From the NCBI GenBank assembly GCA_025996865.1, contig BNTV01000022.1, positions 1-46,229 of the forward strand: a stretch of 46,229 bases of DNA, in the 5' to 3' direction. Below, piece by piece: positions 1 to 8,523 of the stretch (position 1 is its first letter; each line of letters opens with the position of its first letter). The notes under the pieces were generated by a model that did not search any database, was not told the DNA's origin, and saw nothing but the letters and a program-made list of their open reading frames with translations. The stretch comes from Bacteroidia bacterium (GTDB lineage: Bacteria > Bacteroidota > Bacteroidia > Bacteroidales > Azobacteroidaceae). The translations under genes were made by a program, and so were the position numbers.

Positions 1-146
1 CGTTCGGGCCGTTATCGGGGTACGGGGGAGAAGTGGTGCAGTACAAGGGGAAGGACAGGATTATTGTCAGGATTGAGTCGCTCAGGCAGGATATTATGGC
101 GGAGGTGCCGGTGGAGTGTTTGGCGGGAGAGAATATGTTTTGGTAA
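1..146 (+). CDS. UpxY-type NusG-family antiterminator, C-terminal end (partial)
   Basis: The frame beginning at base 3 is open from the window edge to a TAA at 144-146 and encodes about 47 residues. It reads through [19 protein letters not shown], which matches the KOW-like C-terminal part of the NusG/UpxY transcription antiterminators that open Bacteroidales capsular polysaccharide operons. Its stop lies 4 bases before the start codon of a sugar-nucleotide gene, which is the usual order at such loci. The N-terminal NGN domain lies outside the window. The call rests on this short segment and on context. Confidence 0.7.
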   Translation, partial: FGPLSGYGGEVVQYKGKDRIIVRIESLRQDIMAEVPVECLAGENMFW

Positions 147-150
147 GTAT

Positions 151-1869
151 ATGATGAATAATAAAATATTAGTTACAGGAGGCGCCGGATTTATCGGTTC
201 CAATCTTTGTGAAACATTATTGGAACTAAATAATCAGGTTGTTTGTCTGGATAATTTTTCGACGGGTAAACGGGAAAATATAACTCCTTTCCTGGATAAT
301 CCGGATTTTCTTTTGATTGAAGGGGATATACGCAATTTGGAAACCTGTCGTAAAGCCGTTGAAAGCGTTGATTATGTACTGCATGAAGCGGCTCTCGGTT
401 CGGTGCCCCGCTCAATTAATGATCCGATAACAACCAACGGGGTCAATGTTTCGGGTTTTTTGAACATGTTAGTGGCGGCAAGGGATGCCGGTGTAAAACG
501 GTTTATTTATGCGGCAAGCAGTTCTACTTATGGTGATAGCCGGACATTGCCCAAAGTGGAAGATAAAATCGGAAATCCGCTTTCTCCGTATGCTATTACC
601 AAGTACGTCGATGAGTTGTATGCCGATGTGTTTGCAAGAATTTACGGAATGGAATGTATTGGTTTGGGTTATGTCGGATTACCGCTGGCGCGGTTGTTTG
701 CTACAAAATATCCGGTAGTTGGTTTTGACATTAATAAAAAGCGGGTGGAAGAACTGATGGACGGCGCGGACAGGACGTTGGAAGTTTCCGATGAAGTGTT
801 GCAATCGGTTTTGAAAAAAGAAGTAAACGATACAATTGGCTTGTATTGTTCCTGCAATTTGGACGATATAAAAAATTGCAATTATTACGTTGTAACAGTG
901 CCTACGCCGGTTGATAAAAATAATCGTCCTGATTTAACCCCTTTGTATAAAGCAAGTGAAACAGTCGGAAAAGTAATAAAAAAAGGCGACATCGTAATTT
1001 ACGAATCAACCGTTTACCCCGGTGCAACGGAAGAAGACTGTATTCCGGTGGTTGAAAAAACGTCGGGATTGAAATTCAATGTTGATTTTTTTGCCGGTTA
1101 TTCCCCCGAACGGATTAATCCGGGCGACAAGGAACATACGGTTGAAAAGATTAAAAAAGTAACTTCCGGTTCTACACCCGAAACAGGAAAATTGGTTAAT
1201 GAATTATATTCATCGGTCATACAGTCCGGTACGCATTTGGCTCCGACGATTCGTGTAGCGGAAGCTGCCAAAGTGATTGAAAATTCACAACGCGACATCA
1301 ATATTGCCTTTGTCAACGAATTGAAAAAGATTTTTGACAAAATGGGTATTGAGACGAATGCGGTATTGGAAGCCGCCGGAACGAAATGGAACTTTTTGCA
1401 TTTCAAACCCGGTTTGGTGGGCGGGCATTGCATCGGTGTTGATCCGTATTATCTGGCTCAGAAAGCGCAGGAATACGGTTATCATCCCGAAATTATTCTT
1501 GCCGGAAGGAGGATGAATGACAGTATGGGTGAATATGTGGCTTCGGAAGTTGTCAAGAAAATGATTAAGCAGGGGATACAGGTAAAAGGTGCTAATATTC
1601 TTGTGCTTGGTATTACTTTTAAGGAGAATTGTCCGGATATTCGGAATAGCAAGGTGGTGGATGTAGTCCGGGCTTTGAAGGAATATGATACGAATGTTAC
1701 GATTTATGATCCTTGGGCTAATCAGGAAGAGGTGAGACATGAGTATGGGTTGGAGGTTTTGACGGAGATGCCGGAAGGGTTGTTTGATGCGGTAGTCAAG
1801 GCTGTGGTGCATAGGGAGTTTAACAAAATAAAATTAAACAGTGAAGTGATTTATTCGATAAAAATCTAA
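151..1869 (+). CDS. Chimeric UDP-sugar epimerase / UDP-sugar 6-dehydrogenase fusion
   Basis: Residues 1 to about 168 are the N-terminal half of an extended SDR epimerase of the WbpP/Gne type: the Rossmann motif [11 protein letters not shown], then the YAITK stretch with the catalytic Tyr and Lys. At YGMECIGL the sequence switches to a nucleotide-sugar dehydrogenase of the WbpA/TviB type ([24 protein letters not shown], and [11 protein letters not shown]). The epimerase's expected continuation (IGLRYFNVFG) resembles the dehydrogenase start (IGLGYVG), so a deletion through that short similarity would produce this in-frame join. The dehydrogenase keeps its NAD-binding motif but lacks its first few residues. 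Its C-terminus diverges after about VVHREF, so about 30 residues are probably lost. Either half normally makes precursors for capsule sugars. I infer that epimerase activity is lost and dehydrogenase activity is uncertain. The start is the ATG at 151 (a second ATG follows at 154). Confidence 0.8.
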   Translation: MMNNKILVTGGAGFIGSNLCETLLELNNQVVCLDNFSTGKRENITPFLDNPDFLLIEGDIRNLETCRKAVESVDYVLHEAALGSVPRSINDPITTNGVNVSGFLNMLVAARDAGVKRFIYAASSSTYGDSRTLPKVEDKIGNPLSPYAITKYVDELYADVFARIYGMECIGLGYVGLPLARLFATKYPVVGFDINKKRVEELMDGADRTLEVSDEVLQSVLKKEVNDTIGLYCSCNLDDIKNCNYYVVTVPTPVDKNNRPDLTPLYKASETVGKVIKKGDIVIYESTVYPGATEEDCIPVVEKTSGLKFNVDFFAGYSPERINPGDKEHTVEKIKKVTSGSTPETGKLVNELYSSVIQSGTHLAPTIRVAEAAKVIENSQRDINIAFVNELKKIFDKMGIETNAVLEAAGTKWNFLHFKPGLVGGHCIGVDPYYLAQKAQEYGYHPEIILAGRRMNDSMGEYVASEVVKKMIKQGIQVKGANILVLGITFKENCPDIRNSKVVDVVRALKEYDTNVTIYDPWANQEEVRHEYGLEVLTEMPEGLFDAVVKAVVHREFNKIKLNSEVIYSIKI

Positions 1870-1873
1870 TTTT

Positions 1874-1905
1874 ATTGGGAAACTTATAAAAAAAACGTAA
1901 TTTTG
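1874..1905 (+). promoter_or_regulatory. Bacteroidales-type promoter for the AlbA_2 gene
   Basis: ATTG at 1874-1877 is followed after 20 bases by TAATTTTG at 1898-1905. This fits the Bacteroidales sigma-70 pattern (TTTG, 19-21 bases, TAnnTTTG). The start codon at 1924 lies 18 bases downstream. Confidence 0.55.
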
Positions 1906-1923
1906 TGAAGTAAAACATAAGGA

Positions 1924-3279
1924 ATGCAAAAAGAAACCCAACATATTGAATTTAAGCCGAGTTTCAATGAGGATGCGATTGAAACACTTGTTGCTTTCGC
2001 TAATGCCAAAGGCGGGAAAGTACTTGTTGGGGTGGATAATGGCGGGAAACCGATTAAAAATTTCACAATTGGAGCAGAAAGTTTGCAAAATTGGTTGAAT
2101 GAAATCAAGACAAAAACACAACCTTCGATAATTCCGAATGTAGAAGTTGTTAAATATAAAGGTGTTGAAGTAGCTGAATTTTATATACAAGAATATCCGA
2201 TAAAGCCGATTGCGTGCAGGGGAAAGTATTTTAAGCGTGTTAAAAATTCAAATCATTTACTGTCGGTTTCGGAAGTAGTTGATTTGCACTTGCAATCGTT
2301 GAACACAAGTTGGGATGCCTATCCCGACTCTATTCATTCGTTGGACGATATTTCATTTGAAAAAGTACAAAAAGCCATTGAAATAGTGAAATCAAATGGA
2401 ATTACGGCGGATGATTCGCCCTTGCAGTTCTTAAACAAATACTCTCTAATTCGTGACGAAAGACCGACCAATGCTTGCTATTTGTTATTCAAAAAAGCAA
2501 ATTCTATTGATTCTACTATCGAATTGGGCAGGTTTCAGGATTTTATTACAATCAAAGACACTGCTCGTACACAAGACGATATTCTGACTGAGGTTGATGT
2601 GGTTTTTGAATTTGTGAAAAAGCACCTTAACAAAGAAATTATCATCACGGGCGAGCCGCGAAATACTCAACGTTGGCAATATCCGTTGGAAGCAATACGC
2701 GAAATTATTCTGAATATGATCATTCATCGCGAATATCGTTCCACTTCCGATTCGGTTGTAAAAATTTTCGATAATAAAATTGAGTTCTACAATCCGGGAA
2801 AATTACCCGATGATATTACCATAGAAGATTTATTGTCAAACAATTATAAATCTAATCCGAGAAATAAACTTATCGCCGATTTTTGTAAACATTTGGGAAT
2901 AATTGAAAAATACGGTTCGGGAATCGGCAGAATACGCAATTATTTTAAGGAAGCAAACTTGCCCGACCCCGAATTTAAAATGATTGCGGCGGGGTTTCAG
3001 GTAACAGTCTTTGGAGTAGATATTACCGATAATAAGACAGGTGGTCAGACAGGTGGTCAGACAGGTGGTCAGACAGGTGGTCAGACATTGACTGAAACGC
3101 AAGAAAAGATAATAAATTTTATGAGCGCCAATCCTAAAATATCAAGGAAAGAATTATCAAATCATCTAAAAATCAATGCTTCTGCCATTCAAAAACACTT
3201 GGACAAGTTGAAACAAACAGGTATGATTGAGCGTGAAGGTGCGGATTTTGGCGGATATTGGAAAGTAAATAAAGTTTAG
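1924..3279 (+). CDS. AlbA_2 (Schlafen-like) ATP-binding regulator with C-terminal winged helix
   Basis: This 451-residue protein starts with an AlbA_2 domain (IEFKPSFNEDAIETLVAFAN and GGKVLVGVDNGG, residues 7-130). It continues with a GHKL-type ATPase-like domain (HREYRSTSDSVVKIF, then FYNPGKLPDDI, roughly residues 250-350). It ends with a winged-helix segment (ISRKELSNHLKINASAIQKHLDKLK, from about residue 398). This layout is common in Bacteroidetes proteins annotated as putative transcriptional regulators or RecG-related proteins, with unproven function. A linker of repeated GGQT units at residues 372-387 separates the ATPase from the winged helix. The gene has its own promoter and sits inside a decayed capsule locus between two pieces of the same dehydrogenase, which suggests that it inserted there. 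Confidence 0.82.
   Translation: MQKETQHIEFKPSFNEDAIETLVAFANAKGGKVLVGVDNGGKPIKNFTIGAESLQNWLNEIKTKTQPSIIPNVEVVKYKGVEVAEFYIQEYPIKPIACRGKYFKRVKNSNHLLSVSEVVDLHLQSLNTSWDAYPDSIHSLDDISFEKVQKAIEIVKSNGITADDSPLQFLNKYSLIRDERPTNACYLLFKKANSIDSTIELGRFQDFITIKDTARTQDDILTEVDVVFEFVKKHLNKEIIITGEPRNTQRWQYPLEAIREIILNMIIHREYRSTSDSVVKIFDNKIEFYNPGKLPDDITIEDLLSNNYKSNPRNKLIADFCKHLGIIEKYGSGIGRIRNYFKEANLPDPEFKMIAAGFQVTVFGVDITDNKTGGQTGGQTGGQTGGQTLTETQEKIINFMSANPKISRKELSNHLKINASAIQKHLDKLKQTGMIEREGADFGGYWKVNKV
3037..3084 (+). repeat. 12-base tandem repeat, four units, coding for GGQT
   Basis: ACAGGTGGTCAG is present four times in exact tandem. The unit is a multiple of three, so copy-number change would alter linker length without a frameshift. 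Confidence 0.95.
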
Positions 3280-3285
3280 TTAATT

Positions 3286-3302
3286 GGTTGATTGATAAAA
3301 AT
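3286..3302 (+). repeat. 17-base direct repeat, copy 1
   Basis: GGTTGATTGATAAAAAT occurs here and again at 5123-5139. The two copies bracket the dehydrogenase fragment and the ATPase gene. It may be a scar of the event that placed this block, but the sequence is AT-rich and could recur by chance. Confidence 0.6.
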
Positions 3303-3336
3303 TAGATGAAATCCTCAATGTATCTTGCCTGTTCTC

Positions 3337-3617
3337 CCGGAACAAAATGGAATTTTTTGCATTTCAAACCCGGATCGGTTGACGGACATTGTATCGGTGT
3401 TGATCCGTATTATCTGGCTCAGAAAGCGCAGGAATACGGTTATCATCCTGAAATTATTCTTGCCGGAAGACGCATGAACGACAGCATGAGTGAATATGTG
3501 GCTTCGGAAGTTGTCAAGAAAATGATTAAGCAAGGGATACAGGTAAAAGGTGCGAATATTCTTGTGCTTGGTATTACTTTTAAGGAGAATTGTCCGGATA
3601 TTTGGAATAGCAAGGTG
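3337..3617 (+). pseudogene. UDP-sugar dehydrogenase fragment, duplicate of 1376-1656
   Basis: This 281-base stretch is a near-identical copy of 1376-1656 at a constant offset of 1961 bases. It encodes the central to C-terminal dehydrogenase segment ([19 protein letters not shown] through [11 protein letters not shown]). The catalytic-region GGHC is changed to DGHC, and another substitution turns DIR into DIW. It is joined at both ends to unrelated sequence. An ORF (3306-3740) runs through it, but the residues after KV match nothing in the family. I read it as a dead fragment left by a partial duplication or by recombination between capsule alleles. Confidence 0.85.
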
Positions 3618-3669
3618 TCAAGCCCAATAGTGATGTCGTTTATGCGATCAAGGATATTATTCTCTAATT

Positions 3670-3724
3670 GTAACCGCGGTTACAGTAACAGCCGTTACAA
3701 TTCAAAAATAATTTGTATCTTTGC
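3670..3724 (+). promoter_or_regulatory. Promoter and palindromic operator candidate upstream of the ATPase gene
   Basis: A perfect 14-base palindrome, GTAACCGCGGTTAC, lies at 3670-3683 and is followed by a further GTTAC motif at 3694-3698. TATCTTTGC at 3716-3724 fits the Bacteroidales -7 element; no clear -33 element was found at the usual distance. The palindrome sits where a regulator could overlap the polymerase site. The start codon follows at 3744. Confidence 0.45.
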
Positions 3725-3743
3725 AGCGAAAAATAGTTGAATT

Positions 3744-5060
3744 ATGTTGAAGTTTTATGATCGCGAAAAAGAAACAGCTCTTTTGGAGAAAATTGAGCAA
3801 AAGTCGTTGGAGTCTGCCCAAATGACTTTCATTGTGGGGCGGCGACGTATTGGGAAAACGGCTTTGCTTACGCACACTTTTCAGGGAAAGCCGGCATTGT
3901 ATTTTTTTGTAGAGAAAAAGAACGAGGCTTTACTTTGTGAAGAATTTTCGAACGAGATCCGCAACAAATTGGAAGTAAATATTTTTGGCGAGATGCATTC
4001 TTTCAAAGATGTATTTGGTTACTTGATGGAACTTTCTCAAGTTCGACACTTCACATTGATTATTGATGAGTTTCAGGGGTTCCGAAATATCAACTCGTCA
4101 ATTTACAGTGAAATGCAGAACACTTGGGACTCAAATAAAGATAAAAGTAAAATCAACCTTATTCTTTGTGGCTCTGTTTATTCGCTAATGAAACAGATTT
4201 TTGAAAATTCCAAAGAGCCGCTATTTGGCAGGGCAACAGCCAGAATGCATATTAAAGCATTTGATATTGATACGATTAAAGGGATTATTCGCGATTATCG
4301 CCCCCATTTTTCCAACGAAGATTTGCTGGCATTTTATCTTTTTACCGGCGGGGTCGCAAAATATGTTGAATTGCTGGCTGATGCAAAAGTCTTTACGCTG
4401 AAAAGTATTGTGAATGAGATTTTTTCGGACAACTCTCTTTTTCTTGACGAAGGCAAAAATGTGTTGATAGATGAATTTGGCAAAGATTATGGAAACTATT
4501 TTTCGATACTCTCGCTTATTGCCTCATCCAAAACCTCGCGTTCGGAAATAGAATCGATTTTGAATATGAATATTGGTGGTTTTTTGGATAAATTGGAGAA
4601 TGAATACGGCTTGATTACTAAAGTGCGCCCTATTTTGTCGAAACCAGCCGGAAAAAATGTGAAATATCGAATCAACGACAATTTTCTGAATTTTTGGTTT
4701 CGGTTTATTTATAAATATCGTGGCGCTGTGGAAACAGAAAGCTTTGATTATCTGAAAAATATAGTTAGTAGAGATTATAAAACGTATAGTGGACAAATTT
4801 TGGAGCGGTATTTCCGTGAAAAAATCAGGAAGGAAGAAAACCTTTCGGCAATTGGGGCATATTGGGAAAGCGGTAATCAGAATGAGATTGACATTGTGGC
4901 AATCAACGAATATGAGAAGCGTGCTATAATTGCTGAAGTAAAACGCAATGCCGAAAAAATAAACATAATCACCTTACAGGAAAAAGCAAAAACGCTTGTA
5001 AGTAAACAACTTTTGGACTACTCGATAGAATATCGTGGATTGTCAATGGAAGAAATGTAA
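3744..5060 (+). CDS. Archaeal-type P-loop ATPase with C-terminal DUF234/nuclease-like domain
   Basis: The 438-residue protein opens with FYDREKE, a frequent start in this family. It has a Walker A motif GRRRIGKT (residues 31-38) and a Walker B motif LIIDEFQ (about 107-113). ILCGS at about 140 fits the sensor 1 position. The C-terminal part (GQILERYFREKI, then NEIDIVAI and AIIAEVKRN) has the D and E-x-K spacing of a PD-(D/E)xK nuclease-like fold, as in the DUF234 region of these ATPases. Such genes are widespread in archaea and Bacteroidetes; their function is unclear, and a mobile or defence role has been suggested. It is complete and follows its own promoter. Confidence 0.82.
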   Translation: MLKFYDREKETALLEKIEQKSLESAQMTFIVGRRRIGKTALLTHTFQGKPALYFFVEKKNEALLCEEFSNEIRNKLEVNIFGEMHSFKDVFGYLMELSQVRHFTLIIDEFQGFRNINSSIYSEMQNTWDSNKDKSKINLILCGSVYSLMKQIFENSKEPLFGRATARMHIKAFDIDTIKGIIRDYRPHFSNEDLLAFYLFTGGVAKYVELLADAKVFTLKSIVNEIFSDNSLFLDEGKNVLIDEFGKDYGNYFSILSLIASSKTSRSEIESILNMNIGGFLDKLENEYGLITKVRPILSKPAGKNVKYRINDNFLNFWFRFIYKYRGAVETESFDYLKNIVSRDYKTYSGQILERYFREKIRKEENLSAIGAYWESGNQNEIDIVAINEYEKRAIIAEVKRNAEKINIITLQEKAKTLVSKQLLDYSIEYRGLSMEEM

Positions 5061-5122
5061 GAGCAAATATCCTCAAACTCAAATTTCGTAAATATCGACA
5101 CATTGCAGCCTGCACAAATTAA

Positions 5123-5139
5123 GGTTGATTGATAAAAAT
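5123..5139 (+). repeat. 17-base direct repeat, copy 2
   Basis: Identical to 3286-3302 (GGTTGATTGATAAAAAT), just downstream of the ATPase gene. Confidence 0.6.
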
Positions 5140-5169
5140 CATACGAATAAAATTGATTTATAAATAAAA

Positions 5170-5349
5170 ATGGCACTTGTAAACAGAAAACTCTATTATT
5201 GGACTTCGGGCAACGAAGCCGAAGTAGATTTTTTGTTGTCGCAGGAATCGGGCATCATTCCCTGTGAAGTAAAAGCGGCAGACAATGTTAAATCCAAAAG
5301 TTTATCCGTTTATGTATCAAAGTACAATCTGGTGTTATTTATTCGATAA
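5170..5349 (+). pseudogene. C-terminal remnant of an AAA ATPase with a DUF4143 domain
   Basis: This 59-codon frame, too short for a normal gene call, reads YYWTSGNEAEVDFLL, then IIPCEVKAADNVKSKSL and a final SKYN. It matches the nuclease-like tail of the DUF4143 family of P-loop ATPases, where E-V-D and E-V-K are conserved. The ATPase portion is missing. It is a remnant of a second, related ATPase gene, next to the intact one of a different subfamily. The rest of 5061-5376 shows only AT-rich spacer. Confidence 0.7.
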
Positions 5350-5376
5350 AATCATCCATTTCTTAAATATCCTCTG

Positions 5377-5767
5377 ATGCAACAAGACAAACAAATAAAA
5401 ATAAATTTCTATAGTAACATAATAGCTTTAGCTGCTAATGTTATTATGGGGATTTATTATACGCCCTATTTAGTTCATCAATTAGGAATTGTTGCGTATG
5501 GTGTTGTGCCGCTTGCTTTGATTATTAATCAATACATAAGCGTTGTTACCGGTTCTCTGACAAGTGCTTTTACTCGATTTTATTCTGTTTCTATTCAGAA
5601 AAAAGAATACAAAGAAGCATCAGAGAATATTTCAACATCTTTTGTTGCCATATTATTGCTTATTGCTCTACTGTCTCCATTTCTGTTTTATGTAGTCTAT
5701 CATATAGATACAGTATTTAATATTCCAATCCATTTAGTCAAAAGTGCAAAATATCTTTTTTTATTTA
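5377..5767 (+). pseudogene. Wzx/MATE-like oligosaccharide flippase, truncated by an IS
   Basis: About 130 residues remain of a polysaccharide flippase: MQQDKQIKINFYSNIIALAAN starts the first membrane segment, and YYTPYLVHQLGIVAYGVVPL is typical of this family. At least three hydrophobic segments are visible, where an intact flippase has 12 or more (about 450-500 residues). The gene runs into the left end of the IS at 5768; the reading frame then ends in IS sequence at 5799. No continuation of the flippase was found after the IS, so the 3' part was probably deleted. Confidence 0.75.
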
Positions 5768-7246
5768 CTAATGTTTCGCACCCCCCCTTAACCCATTGAC
5801 AAATAGCAGATAAAGAGAAGTGTTAAAATTCTATCTATTTGTGTATAAATCAATTAACATTTCCATTTTCGTTATCCGGCCTCTTTGAGGCTGTTTCCGA
5901 GCATTTTCGTAAGCCTTTGTTCTGCAATGGGGTCTGTCAACATTTTTCCCAATAACTCATCCGCATCAATTTCAAAAAGATCCGCCACCACTCGAATCAT
6001 CTCAAGAAACAATCCCCACAGTCGCCTGTCAAGTGTTTGGCGAAGGCTGTCGGCATTCATTGACCTGAACAGAGCGCCCATGGATTCATAATTATCATAA
6101 CGATACCTGAATGACAGCAAAATATAGGCTATCATGGAAATTGTCGCATCCGCAATTTGTGCATCAAAGTTACTTGATTGGCATCTTCCCAGATTCAACA
6201 GAGATTTTGTCTCTTTGAAAAATACCTCAACAATCCATCTAACCTGGTAATGTTCAATGACTTTGATAAAACTCAAACTCTTGTCAGTCGTTAAAATTAC
6301 TTTCCAGTCATCTCTTTTCCCGCGCCGGGAAAAAAATAAAGTCAGCCGCATTCCATTGTAAACAACATCTGCCTGTTTGTATTGATAACCCAGTTTCCAG
6401 CAACGTTTGGGCTTACCCAGGCGGTTGTTTATCTCCGCGTGTGTCAATTGCATCTCTCTGTATTCAAACTTCGTTTTTGCTATCCTGTACATCCCTATCA
6501 AATGAATGGCTTGTTCTTTGACACTCCGAACAGCCTGTATGAATGCATCGCACGTAAACCAACTGTCAACCAATACGTAATCTATTTTGATACAGCGATA
6601 AACAGCCGAATAAAACATCTTCATCGCCACGTTTATCTTGTTCATATCCAACTCTTTGCGACATGGTCCCATACCCGACCGATAAACTCCATCTTTTTTT
6701 CCACTCTTCTCTATCGTCGTGTCATCGAATATCAGGTAGCGGGACTTATCCGTCCCTGTTGTGCTATTGGCTGCAGTAAGGTTCATAAACAGAGTGGCTA
6801 TATGATACAATATCATTCGCCAACAAATGGTTTCACGGTTTTTTAACCGGTAGAAGACATCTTTGCCCATAGCTACTTTTTCTCCATAAAAACCGGACAA
6901 ATAGGAATGTACCGTTTTTTCCGTGTGAACAACTATCAGTATCAACACCGATAAAATCTCTTTAATGCCATATCCCTGCTCTTTGATGGTTTTGAACGCC
7001 GAAAAACTTTCTGTCAGCTTCAACGCCTTGAAGCCGCTTAAAACACTGTTGCAGTCAACCCCATTGGGGGTATAGGAGGTTTGCAACTCTGAAATTTTAT
7101 TTATACCTTTGTTCCGTAGCATATTTATAGATTTGGAATTTCTTTGCTAAGATAGTCATTTTTAATGACTTATTAGCTAAATATGCTACTTTTTTTTATT
7201 TGTTTTTTGCCTTTTGGGGGGCGTTTTAGAGGGTGCGAAACATTAG
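5768..7246. mobile_element. IS4-superfamily insertion sequence
   Basis: The element is bounded by a perfect 16-base inverted repeat: CTAATGTTTCGCACCC at 5768-5783 and its complement at 7231-7246. It is flanked by a 5-base direct repeat ATTTA (5763-5767 and 7247-7251), as expected for target duplication. Inside is one transposase gene on the minus strand. Runs of C and G just inside the ends add to the terminal symmetry. The insertion interrupts a flippase gene. Confidence 0.88.
5872..7122 (-). CDS. IS4-superfamily DDE transposase, probably internally shortened
   Basis: The 416-residue protein has the DDE signature in parts: FDDTTIEKSGK (first Asp, about residue 130), VDSWFTCDAF (second Asp, about 184) and the Y-(2)-R-(3)-E-(6)-K motif in YQVRWIVEVFFKETK (catalytic Glu, about 300). 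Between the first two motifs the sequence passes directly from YRSGMGP to CRKELDMNK. Relatives I know usually have about 50 more residues there (with an HREKGKN-like stretch). This suggests an in-frame deletion that leaves the catalytic residues but may inactivate the enzyme. The family is clear; the deletion is an inference from memory of homologues. Confidence 0.85.
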   Translation of the reverse strand: MLRNKGINKISELQTSYTPNGVDCNSVLSGFKALKLTESFSAFKTIKEQGYGIKEILSVLILIVVHTEKTVHSYLSGFYGEKVAMGKDVFYRLKNRETICWRMILYHIATLFMNLTAANSTTGTDKSRYLIFDDTTIEKSGKKDGVYRSGMGPCRKELDMNKINVAMKMFYSAVYRCIKIDYVLVDSWFTCDAFIQAVRSVKEQAIHLIGMYRIAKTKFEYREMQLTHAEINNRLGKPKRCWKLGYQYKQADVVYNGMRLTLFFSRRGKRDDWKVILTTDKSLSFIKVIEHYQVRWIVEVFFKETKSLLNLGRCQSSNFDAQIADATISMIAYILLSFRYRYDNYESMGALFRSMNADSLRQTLDRRLWGLFLEMIRVVADLFEIDADELLGKMLTDPIAEQRLTKMLGNSLKEAG

Positions 7247-7332
7247 ATTTAATATTCCAAATAGAGCATTTTATTTATAGAATCTATGAATTTCTACTGT
7301 TTGTTATTGATTTTTCTAAATTAATTTATATT

Positions 7333-8523
7333 ATGAAATTAGTATTTTTCGCAACCTGTTTTATTAGTATATTAGTATTTTATTCTTGTAAACCATCCAT
7401 GAAGGAAGTAGATGAGTCAGGAATAGAAGAAATTGTCATTGACGCAAGAACTAAAAATGTATTGCCACTTGACAGTATTATTGATACAATAGAGTATGTC
7501 AAGTTAGCAACAAACGATGAAAATCTTATTGGGGAAATATCCCAAATATTATTAACAGACAGTTTAATCATCGTTACAGACAAGGAAATAGCAAAGTCAA
7601 TTTATGTATTTGACAGCAATGGAAATTTTAAAAATAAGATAGGGCAAATGGGACAAGGGCCGGCAGAATATGTTGAGATATCTCATGTAGCGATGGTTCC
7701 AAATAAAGATCAAATTGCCATAATAGACCGACCTCAAAAAAAAGTTCATTATTTCAATTATTTGGGAAACTATGAATATTCAGAACGCTTTCCTTTTATG
7801 CTTAGGTATTTCGAATATTTTGGAACCAATAAAAAAGCGTTTGATGTTACTGCTATGAAAGACCCTTCACTAAAACAATATAGAGAGAATGTACTAATCG
7901 TAACTAATATTGAAAATGAAGTTATTTATGGCGCTTGCAATGATTTTTACAAAGAAGGACAATTCTCTTATACAACGAATTATTCGTTGCGACCATTCGA
8001 AAATAAAATATATTACAGTCCCGATTTCTCTAATATAATTTATAGCGTAGAAGACAGTATGGTAACGGCTAAATACCATCTTAATATTATATACAATGGA
8101 ATGCCTCCATTGTATAAAGACATCACTAATGAGTTGTTTTCAAATTATAGCAGTCGATATTTTTTTTTCAACGGCGATTATATAGAATTAAAAGATTTTA
8201 CTTACATCAACATCTATACTCCGTTTGGGTATCCTTTTGTTGTATATTCTCATGCAACAAAAGAGACTGTTTTGAGTACGGAACAAGGAAGCCATCCTTT
8301 TTATAGATTCTTCAAAGGTATTGCACCCAAAGCAAGATATGGAGATAATACAATCGTTTTTGAAATTACAGCAGCAGATATAACTGTTTGGAAAGAAGAC
8401 TTGTATAAAGAAGAAAAAAATCGAAAATTGTTGGATGACTTATATAAAGATCTTACATCGGACTCTAATCCGGTATTGTTTTTTTGTCATTTGAATGTTA
8501 AGAACAAAAAAAGTAAAAAATGA
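7333..8523 (+). CDS. 6-bladed beta-propeller lipoprotein
   Basis: The start at 7333 (MKLVFFATCFISILVFYSCK) gives a lipoprotein signal with Cys at the end of VFYSC; an upstream in-frame start at 7183 lies in the IS and is rejected. The mature part is 6-bladed beta-propeller sequence with the signature GQGPAEYVEI at about residue 112 and repeated blade edges (IYVFDSNGNF, HYFNYLGNY). The family is abundant in Bacteroidales beside NVEALA peptides and is predicted to sit in a membrane facing the periplasm or the outside. The exact ligand is unknown. Its end overlaps the next gene by 4 bases (ATGA), so the two are probably translated together. Confidence 0.82.
   Translation: MKLVFFATCFISILVFYSCKPSMKEVDESGIEEIVIDARTKNVLPLDSIIDTIEYVKLATNDENLIGEISQILLTDSLIIVTDKEIAKSIYVFDSNGNFKNKIGQMGQGPAEYVEISHVAMVPNKDQIAIIDRPQKKVHYFNYLGNYEYSERFPFMLRYFEYFGTNKKAFDVTAMKDPSLKQYRENVLIVTNIENEVIYGACNDFYKEGQFSYTTNYSLRPFENKIYYSPDFSNIIYSVEDSMVTAKYHLNIIYNGMPPLYKDITNELFSNYSSRYFFFNGDYIELKDFTYINIYTPFGYPFVVYSHATKETVLSTEQGSHPFYRFFKGIAPKARYGDNTIVFEITAADITVWKEDLYKEEKNRKLLDDLYKDLTSDSNPVLFFCHLNVKNKKSKK

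Noticed and set aside
1285..1812. Minus-strand ORF of 175 codons in the dehydrogenase
   Set aside because: It is a shadow of the plus-strand dehydrogenase, which shows conserved motifs throughout.
3037..3084. CRISPR-like short tandem repeat
   Set aside because: The units are 12 bases in direct contact, without spacers, and encode a GGQT linker inside a clear protein.
7183..7332. N-terminal extension of the propeller lipoprotein at 7333
   Set aside because: It begins inside the IS end and would place 50 residues before a normal lipoprotein signal.
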